Positions 16,451-25,278 of a DNA stretch of 64,000 nt are shown here, in pieces. Source of the stretch: Clostridiales bacterium (lineage in GTDB: Bacteria; Bacillota; Clostridia; Lachnospirales; Lachnospiraceae); the NCBI GenBank assembly GCA_019420275.1, contig JAHZHN010000006.1:62001-126000 (forward strand), written 5' to 3'. Numbering within the stretch: position 1 is the stretch's first letter; each line of letters begins with the position of its first letter. Both the position numbers and the translations under genes were made by a program. Below the pieces are notes generated by a model that was not told the DNA's origin, ran no database searches, and saw only the letters and a program-made list of their open reading frames with translations.

Positions 16451-17338
16451 TCAGTATTTTAATCTCCCATGCATTTTTCGCCAATAAAAAATATAAGAAA
16501 TTCCTCCCGGTATGCCAATCCAAAGCAATATGACCGCAAAAGTTACCTGTTGAAAAGATTCTATCGTCAATGAACAGGCAACATATAATAAAGCCAGCGG
16601 GAGCGAAATATATCCTAAAATTTTATGGGCAAGATTCCATGTATCCTGATCTCTGATAGTCCATGGCAGTCTTAATCCAGTATGCCTGGTAAATGGAAGT
16701 TTGGGAGAGACAATGCCCATAAAAATCATAATACCTGCTACCACAAACATGGCTGTCATTTTTTCTTCATACTCTGAAAACTGAACTAAACCAGATGCCG
16801 TCAATACTGCCAAAATGATTCCTGCTGCCAAAATACCAATATGAAATATTGTTATGATTTTAAGAATCTTTAATCTCATATTATCTGTGGTAACACTCGT
16901 CATCAAAGCAAGATTTCGATACAGAATGAAAACCGCAGCCAGAATACATCCCCCTGACAGTACCACAGAGACCACTGGATTATTTATACCAAGTACCGCC
17001 AGCATAGCCGCAAAAGATAAGGACAAAATCAATCCTCTTTTTTCATTGGCTCTTTTTACCAGATTTTCCTGTTTATTTTTCTCTGCCAAAACTTCATTCA
17101 CACGCGCAAGCTCACTGGTCAGATTTTTGATATTATCCTGCTCAATCCCGATTCCAAGGAGATCATTGACAGAGACATCCAGGATCTCCGCCATGCGGAT
17201 CAGCACATCCGCATCCGGAACAGACCGGCCATTTTCCCATTTAGATACGGTCTGCCTTACCACATGAAGTTTTACTGCCATTTCTTCCTGACTGTACCCT
17301 TTTTCTTTCCGATACTGCCTGATATTATCGTTGATCAT
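16451..17338 (-). CDS. XRE-family HTH fused to an SdpI-like membrane domain
   Basis: About 295 residues. Residues 1-65 are an XRE helix-turn-helix (IRQYRKEKGYSQEEMAVKLH, VSKWENGRSVPD). After a linker with coiled-coil character (LARVNEVLAEKNKQENL) there are six or so membrane segments, and near the end TGLRLPWTIRDQDTWNLAHK with LGYISLPLA, the signature of SdpI immunity/signalling proteins. So a DNA-binding domain is tethered to a membrane sensor. AAAGGA supports the ATG at 17338 rather than one 31 codons earlier. Known SdpI proteins protect against the SdpC toxin and sequester a repressor; here the repressor-like part is fused. Confidence 0.8.
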   Translation of the reverse strand: MINDNIRQYRKEKGYSQEEMAVKLHVVRQTVSKWENGRSVPDADVLIRMAEILDVSVNDLLGIGIEQDNIKNLTSELARVNEVLAEKNKQENLVKRANEKRGLILSLSFAAMLAVLGINNPVVSVVLSGGCILAAVFILYRNLALMTSVTTDNMRLKILKIITIFHIGILAAGIILAVLTASGLVQFSEYEEKMTAMFVVAGIMIFMGIVSPKLPFTRHTGLRLPWTIRDQDTWNLAHKILGYISLPLALLYVACSLTIESFQQVTFAVILLWIGIPGGISYIFYWRKMHGRLKY

Positions 17339-17653
17339 ATATAGCATTCCTTTCAAAATAAATTTCCGCTTTGAAGCTGCTTTTAGTATATTCACACTAA
17401 GGATCTCTTTGCAAGCAACAATAATTAACATCGAAATTTCTGCTTACTGTTATCTACTGCTGTCATAGCAGAAATCCGAAAGTACTCATTCAAATCAAAG
17501 ATGATATCTGAAATCTTTCGTCAACATGCAACTAACCCACTGCAGCGAATTTCCATTTATCATTCATTGTTTGGTGATTTTATCACAGAAAAACAAAGAT
17601 TTGCTGATGTATGATGAGATTATGAGATTCATCAATTGAAAGGAGAAATTAAT

Positions 17654-17863
17654 ATGGTTGCAATTCGAAAAAAGCGAAAAGCATTTGTTGAACAGTCATA
17701 TTGCGTAGCCTGCGGCTGTTGTATCAAGGTCTGTCCCTTGGGAGCAATTCAGATCATCAATGGCATCTCAGCTCAAGTGTCTATGGAGAAATGTGTCGGA
17801 TGCGGCAAATGTGCAAAAGAGTGTCCGGCCAGTGTGATTGAAATTCGGGAGGTAGAAGCATGA
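17654..17863 (+). CDS. 2x[4Fe-4S] ferredoxin-type protein
   Basis: A 69-residue protein with two classic cluster motifs, CVACGCCIKVCP and CVGCGKCAKECP, each able to bind a [4Fe-4S] cluster. Low-potential electron transfer is expected. ATG at 17654 follows AAAGGAGAA; the six-codon longer form starts inside that site. Its stop overlaps the start of the next gene (ATGA), implying translational coupling with the NapH-like membrane protein, the probable redox partner. Confidence 0.9.
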   Translation: MVAIRKKRKAFVEQSYCVACGCCIKVCPLGAIQIINGISAQVSMEKCVGCGKCAKECPASVIEIREVEA

Positions 17864-18432
17864 AAAAAAGGTGGTATGATTACTTATGGATTTTTTCTCT
17901 CACTTATCTTATTTTAGGATTTTTCAACATTCTGTTTGCATGGCTGGGTCTGATCTGTTTTTTTGTTCCTCTGATCATTTCGCTGACAAAAGGAACAAAG
18001 GGATATTGTAATCGTTACTGCGGAAGAGGGCAGCTATTCGGACTGCTTGGCGGCCGCTTTGGTCTTTCTCGAAAAAAAGACATTCCCAAATGGATGAAAC
18101 ATAAATGGTTCCGATACGGATTTTTAATATTCTTTTTCGCAATGTTCTTCCTGATGCTCTGGAATACTTATCTGGTATTTTCCGGCATTCAGAATCTGCG
18201 GCAGATTGTGACGCTTCTATGGACTTTTAAAGTGCCATGGCAGTGGGCTTATCACGGCACATTTTTCCATGCAGGCATAGCTCAGTTTGCATTTGGTTTT
18301 TATAGTGTAATGCTCACCTCCACAGTGCTTGGGCTGATCACCATGATCCTGTTTAAGCCCCGCAGCTGGTGTGTTTACTGTCCTATGGGAACGATGACAC
18401 AGTTAATTTGCAAAGCGAAAAATCAACCCTAA
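17860..18432 (+). CDS. NapH/YccM-like 4Fe-4S membrane protein
   Basis: A 190-residue integral membrane protein with about four helices and two Cys groups facing one side: CNRYCGRGQLF (about 48-58) and CVYCPMGTMTQLIC near the C-terminus. These are the paired motifs of NapH/NosR/YccM-type quinol or ferredoxin redox proteins. Overlap with the two-cluster ferredoxin gene suggests a small membrane electron-transfer module. The terminal oxidoreductase is not encoded nearby, so the physiological acceptor is unknown. Confidence 0.8.
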   Translation: MKKRWYDYLWIFSLTYLILGFFNILFAWLGLICFFVPLIISLTKGTKGYCNRYCGRGQLFGLLGGRFGLSRKKDIPKWMKHKWFRYGFLIFFFAMFFLMLWNTYLVFSGIQNLRQIVTLLWTFKVPWQWAYHGTFFHAGIAQFAFGFYSVMLTSTVLGLITMILFKPRSWCVYCPMGTMTQLICKAKNQP

Positions 18433-18440
18433 AGATATAT

Positions 18441-18779
18441 TCAAAATAAATTCAGGATTTCCTCAGACATCCGGATGATTTCCGTCTGTTTCTCTTTTAC
18501 AGATGCCGATGTATCCTCTTCCTCAGCCAGTGATGCATATAAATGAATCGTGTTAACACGATTCCATACAATATGATAGAAATCATCCCGGGCGGTATCT
18601 GGCTCAGCTTTTTCCTGAACATTATCTGACATCATGGCCTTCTTTTTTGCCTGTTCTGCCTGTTTTTGCAGCTGTGTGACTTCAGATTGAATTGCCTGGA
18701 TTTCTCTGTCTTTTTTTCGAAGACAGATTACCAAAACTGCTATGATAAGAACAAGCAGTATAAATAATATGTAGTGCAC
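18441..18779 (-). CDS. membrane-anchored coiled-coil protein, partner of the HEPN-like gene
   Basis: A 112-residue protein with one N-terminal membrane helix (YILFILLVLIIAVLVICL, residues 3-20), then a charged coiled coil (IQAIQSEVTQLQKQAEQAKK) and a short helical C-terminal part. It starts with GTG; the ribosome site AAGGAGG is formed by the last codons of the upstream HEPN-like gene, only 2 bases away, so the pair is translationally coupled. No family is recognised; tethering the partner to the membrane is a guess from position. Confidence 0.65.
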   Translation of the reverse strand: MHYILFILLVLIIAVLVICLRKKDREIQAIQSEVTQLQKQAEQAKKKAMMSDNVQEKAEPDTARDDFYHIVWNRVNTIHLYASLAEEEDTSASVKEKQTEIIRMSEEILNLF

Positions 18780-18781
18780 AG

Positions 18782-19717
18782 TTATCCTCCTTGCTGTATA
18801 TATTTTTTTACTGCTTCACGCAGAGTATGCAGCCTAATTGGCATAGTTAGAACAGTCAGCTTTCCATCATTTTTTACAATTGCCTCTGCCCGATCCAAAT
18901 CACTGGCAAGCAGGATTACAGGTGTTGTTTTATCAGCACGCCAAGGCTGATCAGGCTGTTTTGTCAGCTCTTCCGTAACAATCCATAAATCAAATCCTCG
19001 CTTTCCCATCTTCTGCCTTGCAGTTTTTGCAGACCGGAACAGCAAAATTTGTTCTGATATAGTCTGCAGCGCCTGTGCCAGTCCTTTTGCATATAACACA
19101 TCTTCACACAGAATGGCAATTACAGACGCAGACGGGCCTCCAGAAACCCGGATAAAATCCAGTACAGGAGTATGATACAAGCTGAAGTCCTTTTGCTTGT
19201 GAGCATCATCATAATATTGTCTAGCCGCCTGACACATTCTCAGGCAGAATTGTTTAATATCAATCCGGATATCCATCCCATCCTCCAGGATATCATCCTG
19301 ATCCAGCTGACAGACAGAAGTCCCGCAGTTCACTCCAAGATGAAAACGAACAGATTTCTCATCATCATTTAAGAATCCTTTGTTTTGATGCAGATATTCA
19401 CAGCGAAGCTGCCAGCAGCGCTCGCCGCATATATAGGCTGTTTCATCTTCCGGTGACAGTTTAAAAAAATCATTTGCATATTCATCGAACCAACGGATAT
19501 ACTGAGCTCCCACATCACGAATTGGATTCTTTTGACGATCCAGCATAACATGGCCGTCCCGATATTTTTTTACAATATCAGGAAATGCGATTCCACCGCA
19601 AATATCCGGAAGCGTCAGTGCAAGCGCAAGCGCCGACTGCCACCGTCTGTCTCTAATATTCATTTCAACTTCTTCTATACGATGCAGAAACGTAAAACTG
19701 ACATCACCCAAACTCAA
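18782..19717 (-). CDS. HEPN-like domain fused to a degenerate receiver-like domain
   Basis: A 311-residue protein. The N-terminal ~190 residues (MNIRDRRWQSALALALTLPD, YIRWFDEYANDFF, WQLRCEYLHQNKG) follow a pattern known from a widespread uncharacterised family, with an R-x4-H (RCEYLH) that matches the HEPN ribonuclease signature. The C-terminal ~115 residues (SASVIAILCEDVLYAKGLAQ, RGFDLWIVTEEL, KTTPVILLASDLD, LTVLTMPIRLHTLREAVKKY) read as a receiver fold, but the phospho-Asp position is not convincing. Start is TTG with AAGGAGGGATATTT. Domain calls are inference; nuclease activity is untested. Confidence 0.6.
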   Translation of the reverse strand: MSLGDVSFTFLHRIEEVEMNIRDRRWQSALALALTLPDICGGIAFPDIVKKYRDGHVMLDRQKNPIRDVGAQYIRWFDEYANDFFKLSPEDETAYICGERCWQLRCEYLHQNKGFLNDDEKSVRFHLGVNCGTSVCQLDQDDILEDGMDIRIDIKQFCLRMCQAARQYYDDAHKQKDFSLYHTPVLDFIRVSGGPSASVIAILCEDVLYAKGLAQALQTISEQILLFRSAKTARQKMGKRGFDLWIVTEELTKQPDQPWRADKTTPVILLASDLDRAEAIVKNDGKLTVLTMPIRLHTLREAVKKYIQQGG

Positions 19718-19803
19718 AAATATCCCTCCTTATGTAAAGCAGCATGAAACAATATATTCAAACAGCCGGTAATCTGTCCATCCAGTGTCTTCATAAAACA
19801 TTT

Positions 19804-20063
19804 TCAGCAGACAAAACCCATGTTGGTATATACCCGTTCTGCCGTGATATTTCCATCGAGAACATTGAATCTGATCATTTTTATTTTCTGCTCACGAGCT
19901 GTTTTGATCACTTTTTGAACCATCTGCTTTGCAATTCCTTTCCCAGAATAAGCAGGATGCCCCCAGTGCATAGATTGCAAAACGTTCCGAATCCCGCACC
20001 TTTACCGGCCACGGAACGTTTTGATAACCATCATTATATTCATGATTTACTGTTATTCATCTA
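19804..20063 (-). pseudogene. GNAT acetyltransferase remnant with frameshift
   Basis: Two frames together read YQNVPWPVKVRDSERFAIYA-LG and HPAYSGKGIAKQMVQKVIK, then TAREQKIKMIRFNVLDGN and AERVYTNMGFVC-stop, the C-terminal half of a GNAT including its acetyl-CoA loop. The frame changes between ALG and HPAYS, and the N-terminal half is missing after a TGA near 20064. The gene is dead. Confidence 0.7.
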
Positions 20064-20711
20064 TGTTCGCCGTCCTGATTTTTAAACCACTCTCTAGTTC
20101 CAATTCTTGTGCAGACATGATATTCTTCATCCAGCAGTCCAAAAATGCAAGCTGTTCTTTTGTATGAAACCAATGCTCCCCTTCTTTCATCACGGTAATC
20201 TTCGCATTATGACAATCCGCAAATTGCTCTATAGTCTCCCGGGAAGTAAGCTGGTCTTTCTCCCCATATAGAATCTCTGTTGGGACTCTCCAGCAGATTG
20301 GGGTTTCTCGCACAAAACACAAATATTTCCAAGACAGTGTCTCTCCAAAATCTGTCGAAATTTCCCCTTCCATGGCAAGTTCATCCTCTGATACACCCGC
20401 CAGCTCATCATATCAAGAATCAGTTTCTCCATATCCACGATTGGTGATATGAACAAAGCCTTCTCAATGCATTTTCTCTGCAGCGTATGCATTGCAAAAT
20501 AAGCCCCTATGCTGTTAGCAATAATACCGATATGCCCATACTTTTTACACGCTTCGTCATATGCCTGCTGTATCTTATTCTCTACGATCCATGGAACATC
20601 GACTTCATAGTCAATCCCAATTATATCAAATCCCGGACAATTTTTCTTATATTGTTCCGCTTCCAGATAACTTCCGCCTTTCCCATGAATATATAATACA
20701 ACTCTTTCCAT
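20056..20711 (-). pseudogene. alpha/beta hydrolase gene with one frameshift
   Basis: The first part (MERVVLYIHGKGGSYLEAEQ, IGIIANSIGAYFAMHTLQ with the nucleophile elbow NSIGA) and the second part (PTEILYGEKDQLTSRETIEQF, VMKEGEHWFHTKEQLAFLDCW, carrying the acid and His regions) are halves of one small alpha/beta hydrolase. They are in different frames, meeting near 20399 where TGGCGGG would need one more G to read WAGVSEDELAMEG. A single-base loss, or an assembly error at the G run, explains it. ATG at 20711 is preferred for its AGGAA site. The product would be about 220 residues; substrate unknown. Confidence 0.75.
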
Positions 20712-20785
20712 TTTTTCATTCCTGTTCCGAAACACCTCAGTTTCTTTTTTGACAATTCCTTGTTTACAATATATTTACTGCATAT

Positions 20786-21265
20786 TTACTGCCGTAAATC
20801 TGCGGTCATAATATATTCATCACCTTTTTCATCAACGATAAAAAAACCAGCCTTTTTATACATCATAACCGCATAATTAGCTTTTTGAACCGACAAAGAC
20901 ACCGCCGAATAGCCTGCCTTTTTGAGTATCGATAATAATTGTTTTAACAGCGCAGTACCGATTCCTAACCCTCTGTGTTTTTTATCCACGGACATAGCCA
21001 AAGACGGTGTATGATCATTAATATGACCATAGTCATTCATGATTCGGACCCAAACAACGCCGACAATATTCCCTTGTATTTCAGCAGCTAAAGCTCTGTC
21101 ATGTCGGCTGTTTCCAAAATCAAAAATATATTCTTGTAACTCAGGAAGATTTATAACTGATTTGGGCGGCGGCTCAACACCCTCTGGAACAAAGATTGCC
21201 TCATATAAAAAATCACTTAACAATCCATATTCTTCTTCCTTCATTTCTCGAATGATATAGTCCAT
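20786..21265 (-). CDS. GNAT family N-acetyltransferase
   Basis: A 159-residue GNAT. Seen are the N-terminal YIIREMKEEEYGLLSDFLYEA, the acetyl-CoA loop MSVDKKHRGLGIGTALLKQL and the closing strand motif SLSVQKANYAVMMYKKAGF. GGAGTGGAG stands before the ATG at 21265; the 40-codon longer frame overlaps the upstream flavin reductase gene and is rejected. Substrate unknown. Confidence 0.87.
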   Translation of the reverse strand: MDYIIREMKEEEYGLLSDFLYEAIFVPEGVEPPPKSVINLPELQEYIFDFGNSRHDRALAAEIQGNIVGVVWVRIMNDYGHINDHTPSLAMSVDKKHRGLGIGTALLKQLLSILKKAGYSAVSLSVQKANYAVMMYKKAGFFIVDEKGDEYIMTADLRQ

Positions 21266-21338
21266 AACTCCACTCCAAATTTTAATGATAAAGTTTATTA
21301 ATTTCATAAATAACAACACATGCTGCACACTTTGCAGA

Positions 21339-22028
21339 TTAAAGCATCCCCTTCTTCTTATGAAGCAGCCAGCTGTATAAATCAATCATATTTTCAATCT
21401 TTACTGCAGCAATTGCAGATCGTCCGGCCTCACCCGTTACAAGATTCTGCTGCCCAGGTACCAGCATCATAAATCCATCTTTCCCATATCGCTGTTCATT
21501 TCCCTTCGCATATTCTTCTTCAACTGAAATATGCTGAACCTGTCCTATCACCATCGCTGCAATTCCTGCTCCGCTTAAATCTTTCACTTCTTTTACGCGG
21601 CACTCAATATTCATAAATGCCTCCTGTATCATCGGTGCATCTATAGTATTTGCCTCCGACAGCATAAAATTTCCTACAGCAAATTCATCATCTTCCTCTT
21701 CATTATGATAAATTGTATTTACCAGTCTGTCGTAATCACTAATTGGAAGAAAGTTAATGCAGAAGCACTGATTCCTTTGGATATTGGCATATGTATGTGT
21801 ATGCTGGTATAGATTCCCCATTACAGCAAAAAATGCTGTCTTATCTCCATGAAAACAGCTCCATGCATGAAAGCACACATTAGGTTTTCTATTTTCCTTC
21901 CACGTGGTTATGGCAAACAAAACATTTGGAATTCCTGCTGTTGTCTCAAAATGAGAAAAAAGTTCGAACTCTTCAGGATATAAGGATTTAAAATAATGCG
22001 GAAATTCTTTTCCAATTTCAATTTTCAT
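21339..22028 (-). CDS. flavin reductase-like (FMN-binding split-barrel) protein
   Basis: A 229-residue protein of the flavin reductase-like family, which binds FMN in a split barrel and uses NAD(P)H. Motifs: PNVLFAITTWKENRKPNVCF, AVMGNLYQHTHTYANIQRN and FCINFLPISDYDRLVNTIY, followed by FMNIECRVKEVKDLSGAGIAAM. AGGTGCCAGT precedes the ATG at 22028; the 17-codon extension has no ribosome site. Electron acceptor unknown. Confidence 0.82.
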   Translation of the reverse strand: MKIEIGKEFPHYFKSLYPEEFELFSHFETTAGIPNVLFAITTWKENRKPNVCFHAWSCFHGDKTAFFAVMGNLYQHTHTYANIQRNQCFCINFLPISDYDRLVNTIYHNEEEDDEFAVGNFMLSEANTIDAPMIQEAFMNIECRVKEVKDLSGAGIAAMVIGQVQHISVEEEYAKGNEQRYGKDGFMMLVPGQQNLVTGEAGRSAIAAVKIENMIDLYSWLLHKKKGML

Positions 22029-22176
22029 ACTGGCACCTCCAATTGCGGCAATGGATGTTGTTATAAAAAACAGAAACACGCCAAACTTACAGAAAGTTAT
22101 GACTGGAAAAGCATTAAGAACATTGATAATCTCATCTCCAAGTTCTATCCTACACTTATTTGATCAGTGAAACATT

Positions 22177-22492
22177 CTAAAAAATACCATGATTATATTT
22201 TATCTGTCCGTATATCATCAAGCAGATTCCAATTATAATTGCGGCGCATGCCGGAATTCCGCTTTTGACCGAAACCGTAAACACACCAATGATGCCTGAA
22301 ACTGCCATTCCTATTCCCATCAAAATCATTGATTTTCCCATCACGCTTGTGTAGGCTTTTTTATCTTCTTCTTTCACCTTTGTATAATGATAATCATGCA
22401 TCACATTAATTTTTTCTTTTTTCCAAAGCAGAAATCCCAAGTATAAAAATAATATACTGCACCCTTCCATGATAATAAAAAAAGAACATTCT
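22177..22492 (-). pseudogene. DUF3784-like membrane protein with an N-terminal frameshift
   Basis: A 97-residue open frame from 22470 has no ribosome site, but a frame just upstream starts ATGGAGAATGTT after AGGAAAAAGGGGTGATGAT. The two join if the run of T after GTTC had one more T, giving MENVLFFIIMEGCSILFLYL and then WKKEKINVMHDYHYTKVKEE. Two to three membrane helices and the K(E)E-K-Y region recall DUF3784 proteins. Either a real homopolymer slip or a sequencing error. Confidence 0.5.
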
Positions 22493-22726
22493 CCATATCA
22501 TCACCCCTTTTTCCTCTATTATATCGAAGGATATTCCGCCCGACAAGAAATCCTGCGGTAATGATAAAATTTTTACCTATGCCCTCAAATAGAAAAGCTA
22601 AATTGAAACGGCCGATTTTTGATCAACTGTCTCAAAAAGATTTGCTCCGTCTCTCCTTTTTCGTACTAAAAATCTTAGACTTTTTGCTGCTTATAACATC
22701 TGAACAAAATCTTTTTTCATTTAATA

Positions 22727-24058
22727 TTACTGTTTTTCTTTCCATTTTCCATGCATGAAATGTATCCATGTAATCATACAGCCTAATGTCCATCCAAAAA
22801 GTGTATTCCACCAAATCATATGGTAACTGATTGCTGGTATTCCCTTTAATACGTAAGTGGAAATCACTCGAACTGCAAGAGCGCTCATAGCCACAAATGT
22901 AGAATATAGTGCGTCATTGGCTCCTTGAAATAATCCCAAAAGCGGAAAATAAGAAGCAAATGGAATAAGACAAATGGCGACACAGCGAACATGAGCGGTA
23001 CAATAACTGATTGCTTCTGTCTGCAGGCCGAAAGCTGTTACGATTGGGTCCGCAAAGATAAAAACTACTGCTAAAATAAGAATAGAAATAATTTCTGAGA
23101 TAATTACAGTATGTTTTGCCCCCGATATTACTCTGTCTATTCGTCCTGCTCCTATGTTCTGTCCAGTGTATGCAGCCTGCGTAGTCATCAGTGCATTAGC
23201 AGGAAGTGTCATATACGTTTCTATCTTTTGCGCTACGGAAAAAGAAGCGGTCATTGCTTCTCCAAAGCTGTTGACGGCACGCTGAATAAATACAAAGCCG
23301 CCAGACACAATCAACTGCTGTAAAGCCATAGGAAAACCTCTCTGCAAAGTCAGTTTTGCCAGTGCCCATTCAAAAGTAAATTCTTTTATCTTCCAGCGAA
23401 ACATAGAATATTTTTTCATCATATAAACGAGTCCCGCGACGCAGGAAACAAACTGAGCAATATCCGTAGCAATCGCCGCTCCGGCTGCGCCCATTTGAAA
23501 ATTGTAAACAAATACAATATCAAGGACTACATTAATCGCACTTGCAATTAACAGAAAATACAAAGTTGCTCTACTATCCCCTATTCCTCTGAGAATAGCT
23601 GAGATAATGTTATACCCAAACTGGAAAACAAGTCCAAGAGCATAGATTTTAAAATATGTATCTGCCATAGAAAGCAGGCTTTCCGGTGTGACAAGCATAT
23701 ATTTAAGAGCAAAGTGACTGATGCACACACCAGCTGCTGTTGAGATACCTCCCATACCAAGCATTACAAGAAGAGAAGAGGACGCCTGTCTGCGTATTTC
23801 AGCTTCTTTTCCGGCTCCAAAAAGCTGAGCAATGATTACACTTGCTCCGGCAGAAAAACCATTTGCCAGGGCAAGAAAAGCCATTGTAAGCACTCCGCAG
23901 GCACCAACAGCGGCTAAGGATGCTTCACCGGAAAAATTCCCTACAATAATTGTATCTGCTGTATTATAAAACTGTTGAAGTAATAATCCGGTAAAGATGG
24001 GGAACGCAAAAGATAAGATTCTTTTCCATGGAGTTCCGTTTGTCAATGATCTTTCCAT
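22727..24058 (-). CDS. MATE family multidrug/Na+ antiporter
   Basis: A 443-residue MATE transporter with about 12 membrane segments. The N-terminal NGTPWKRILSFAFPIFTGLLLQQFYN and TADTIIVGNFSGEASLAAVG are the family signature, and QTAAYTGQN-like (TTQAAYTGQNIGAGR) occurs in the second half. MATE proteins export drugs or metabolites in exchange for Na+ or H+. Its ATG overlaps the stop of the upstream SDR gene (TAATG), indicating coupling and possibly export of a product or toxin of that redox cassette. Confidence 0.93.
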   Translation of the reverse strand: MERSLTNGTPWKRILSFAFPIFTGLLLQQFYNTADTIIVGNFSGEASLAAVGACGVLTMAFLALANGFSAGASVIIAQLFGAGKEAEIRRQASSSLLVMLGMGGISTAAGVCISHFALKYMLVTPESLLSMADTYFKIYALGLVFQFGYNIISAILRGIGDSRATLYFLLIASAINVVLDIVFVYNFQMGAAGAAIATDIAQFVSCVAGLVYMMKKYSMFRWKIKEFTFEWALAKLTLQRGFPMALQQLIVSGGFVFIQRAVNSFGEAMTASFSVAQKIETYMTLPANALMTTQAAYTGQNIGAGRIDRVISGAKHTVIISEIISILILAVVFIFADPIVTAFGLQTEAISYCTAHVRCVAICLIPFASYFPLLGLFQGANDALYSTFVAMSALAVRVISTYVLKGIPAISYHMIWWNTLFGWTLGCMITWIHFMHGKWKEKQ

Positions 24059-24708
24059 TAGTGTACGATTTCACGCTCCTTACGTTCCGTATAAAGTTTC
24101 CAGAAATCTTCTGCCAACAATGCCGGATCACACGCCTCTCCCGGCGCAATCGTTCCGGTAACAGTTACAGTACCAACGAAAACATTTTGTTTTTTCAGCT
24201 CCTCATGTAATGCCAGACACATAGCTCTAAGAGCCGCTTTATCCATTGATAATGGAAGATAATCGTACATAGGATACATGGCAAGACCACCTCCTGTTAC
24301 AAGAATTGTACCGTTCTTGCTGCTGAATTCTTTTCCAAGAACCTGCTGGACAGCATGATAAGCTCCGGCCACATCAACCATATATCGCTTCATTAAAAAG
24401 TCTACATCTTTTTCTTCATTACTCTCTCTATCAAGAACTGTAATACCCACATTATAAAATAACACGTCCGGTGTACCGAATCTTGATTTCAATTCATCAA
24501 ATGCTTTTGTCACTGAATAAGGTTTGGAAGCGTCAACGGCTTTTGTATAAACTTCAATACCTTTTTCTTCAAACTCTTTTTCATAGTCAGCCAGATGTTC
24601 TTCATTTCTGGACATCAGTACAACACGAAAATCATTCTTTCCAAATTTCTCTGCAACCCGATTGCCACAGCCCTTTCCTGCTCCAAGTACAAAAATTGTT
24701 TTTTTCAT
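24058..24708 (-). CDS. short-chain dehydrogenase/reductase
   Basis: A 216-residue SDR-type protein. The N-terminal VLGAGKGCGNRVAEKFGKNDF is a Rossmann nucleotide loop, with LMSRN following the second strand (suggesting NADP preference). The usual YxxxK appears modified: PLSMDKAALRAM has Ser-x-x-Lys where Tyr is expected nearby (YDYLPLSMDKAA), so the catalytic Tyr may be shifted. AAAGGATG precedes the ATG. It lies between a flavodoxin-like reductase and the MATE gene. Confidence 0.82.
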   Translation of the reverse strand: MKKTIFVLGAGKGCGNRVAEKFGKNDFRVVLMSRNEEHLADYEKEFEEKGIEVYTKAVDASKPYSVTKAFDELKSRFGTPDVLFYNVGITVLDRESNEEKDVDFLMKRYMVDVAGAYHAVQQVLGKEFSSKNGTILVTGGGLAMYPMYDYLPLSMDKAALRAMCLALHEELKKQNVFVGTVTVTGTIAPGEACDPALLAEDFWKLYTERKEREIVH

Positions 24709-24742
24709 TCTAATATCATCCTTTCTTCTTTTTATTTATATA

Positions 24743-25252
24743 TCAAAGAGAAGCGCCCAGCTGATAAGCGGCTTCCGTTCTATTCTTGCCTAATACTTCT
24801 CCTCTATTTTTCCAGCCAAGATTGCGCTCATACGTACGATACCATGTAACCGCCTGTGAATAATCAGCACCATCTGCAGTCATAAGCAAAACACTTTCTC
24901 TTGCAAATTTTCCATATCCCAGACATTCCAGCTCTGCATATAGTCTGTCTGCAGCAGTTTTCAGTGTTCCGGTAATCGTCCAGAAATAGATTGGAGAAGC
25001 GAACACTATGACATCACATTCAGAAAAAGCAGAATAAATTTTGTCCATATCGTCTTTTTGAGAACATGGACTTTTGCTGTCTTTTCCCGCCCTCAAGCAC
25101 CCTTTGCAGCCATGAATATCCATACTGTCAAGGTAAAATTCTTGTATATAATGTCCTGCTTTTATTGCTCCCTCTGAAAAGGCCCGCACTAATTTTATAG
25201 TGCTTCCGTTTTTACGGGCAGATCCATTCAAAACTAATATTTTTTTAGCCAT
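24743..25252 (-). CDS. NADPH-dependent FMN reductase-like flavoprotein
   Basis: A 169-residue flavodoxin-fold protein of the iron-sulfur-flavoprotein/FMN reductase-like type: ILVLNGSARKNGSTIKLVRAF binds the FMN phosphate; CKGCLRAGKDSKSPCSQKDDM is the Cys-bearing loop also found in WrbA/ISF relatives; VFASPIYFWTITGTLKTAADR is the conserved SPIY-W motif. GAGGATG stands before the ATG. It is in the LysR-flanked cassette with an aldo-keto reductase and SDR. Confidence 0.87.
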   Translation of the reverse strand: MAKKILVLNGSARKNGSTIKLVRAFSEGAIKAGHYIQEFYLDSMDIHGCKGCLRAGKDSKSPCSQKDDMDKIYSAFSECDVIVFASPIYFWTITGTLKTAADRLYAELECLGYGKFARESVLLMTADGADYSQAVTWYRTYERNLGWKNRGEVLGKNRTEAAYQLGASL

Positions 25253-25278
25253 TCTTCTATCATCCTCATTTTAAAAAT

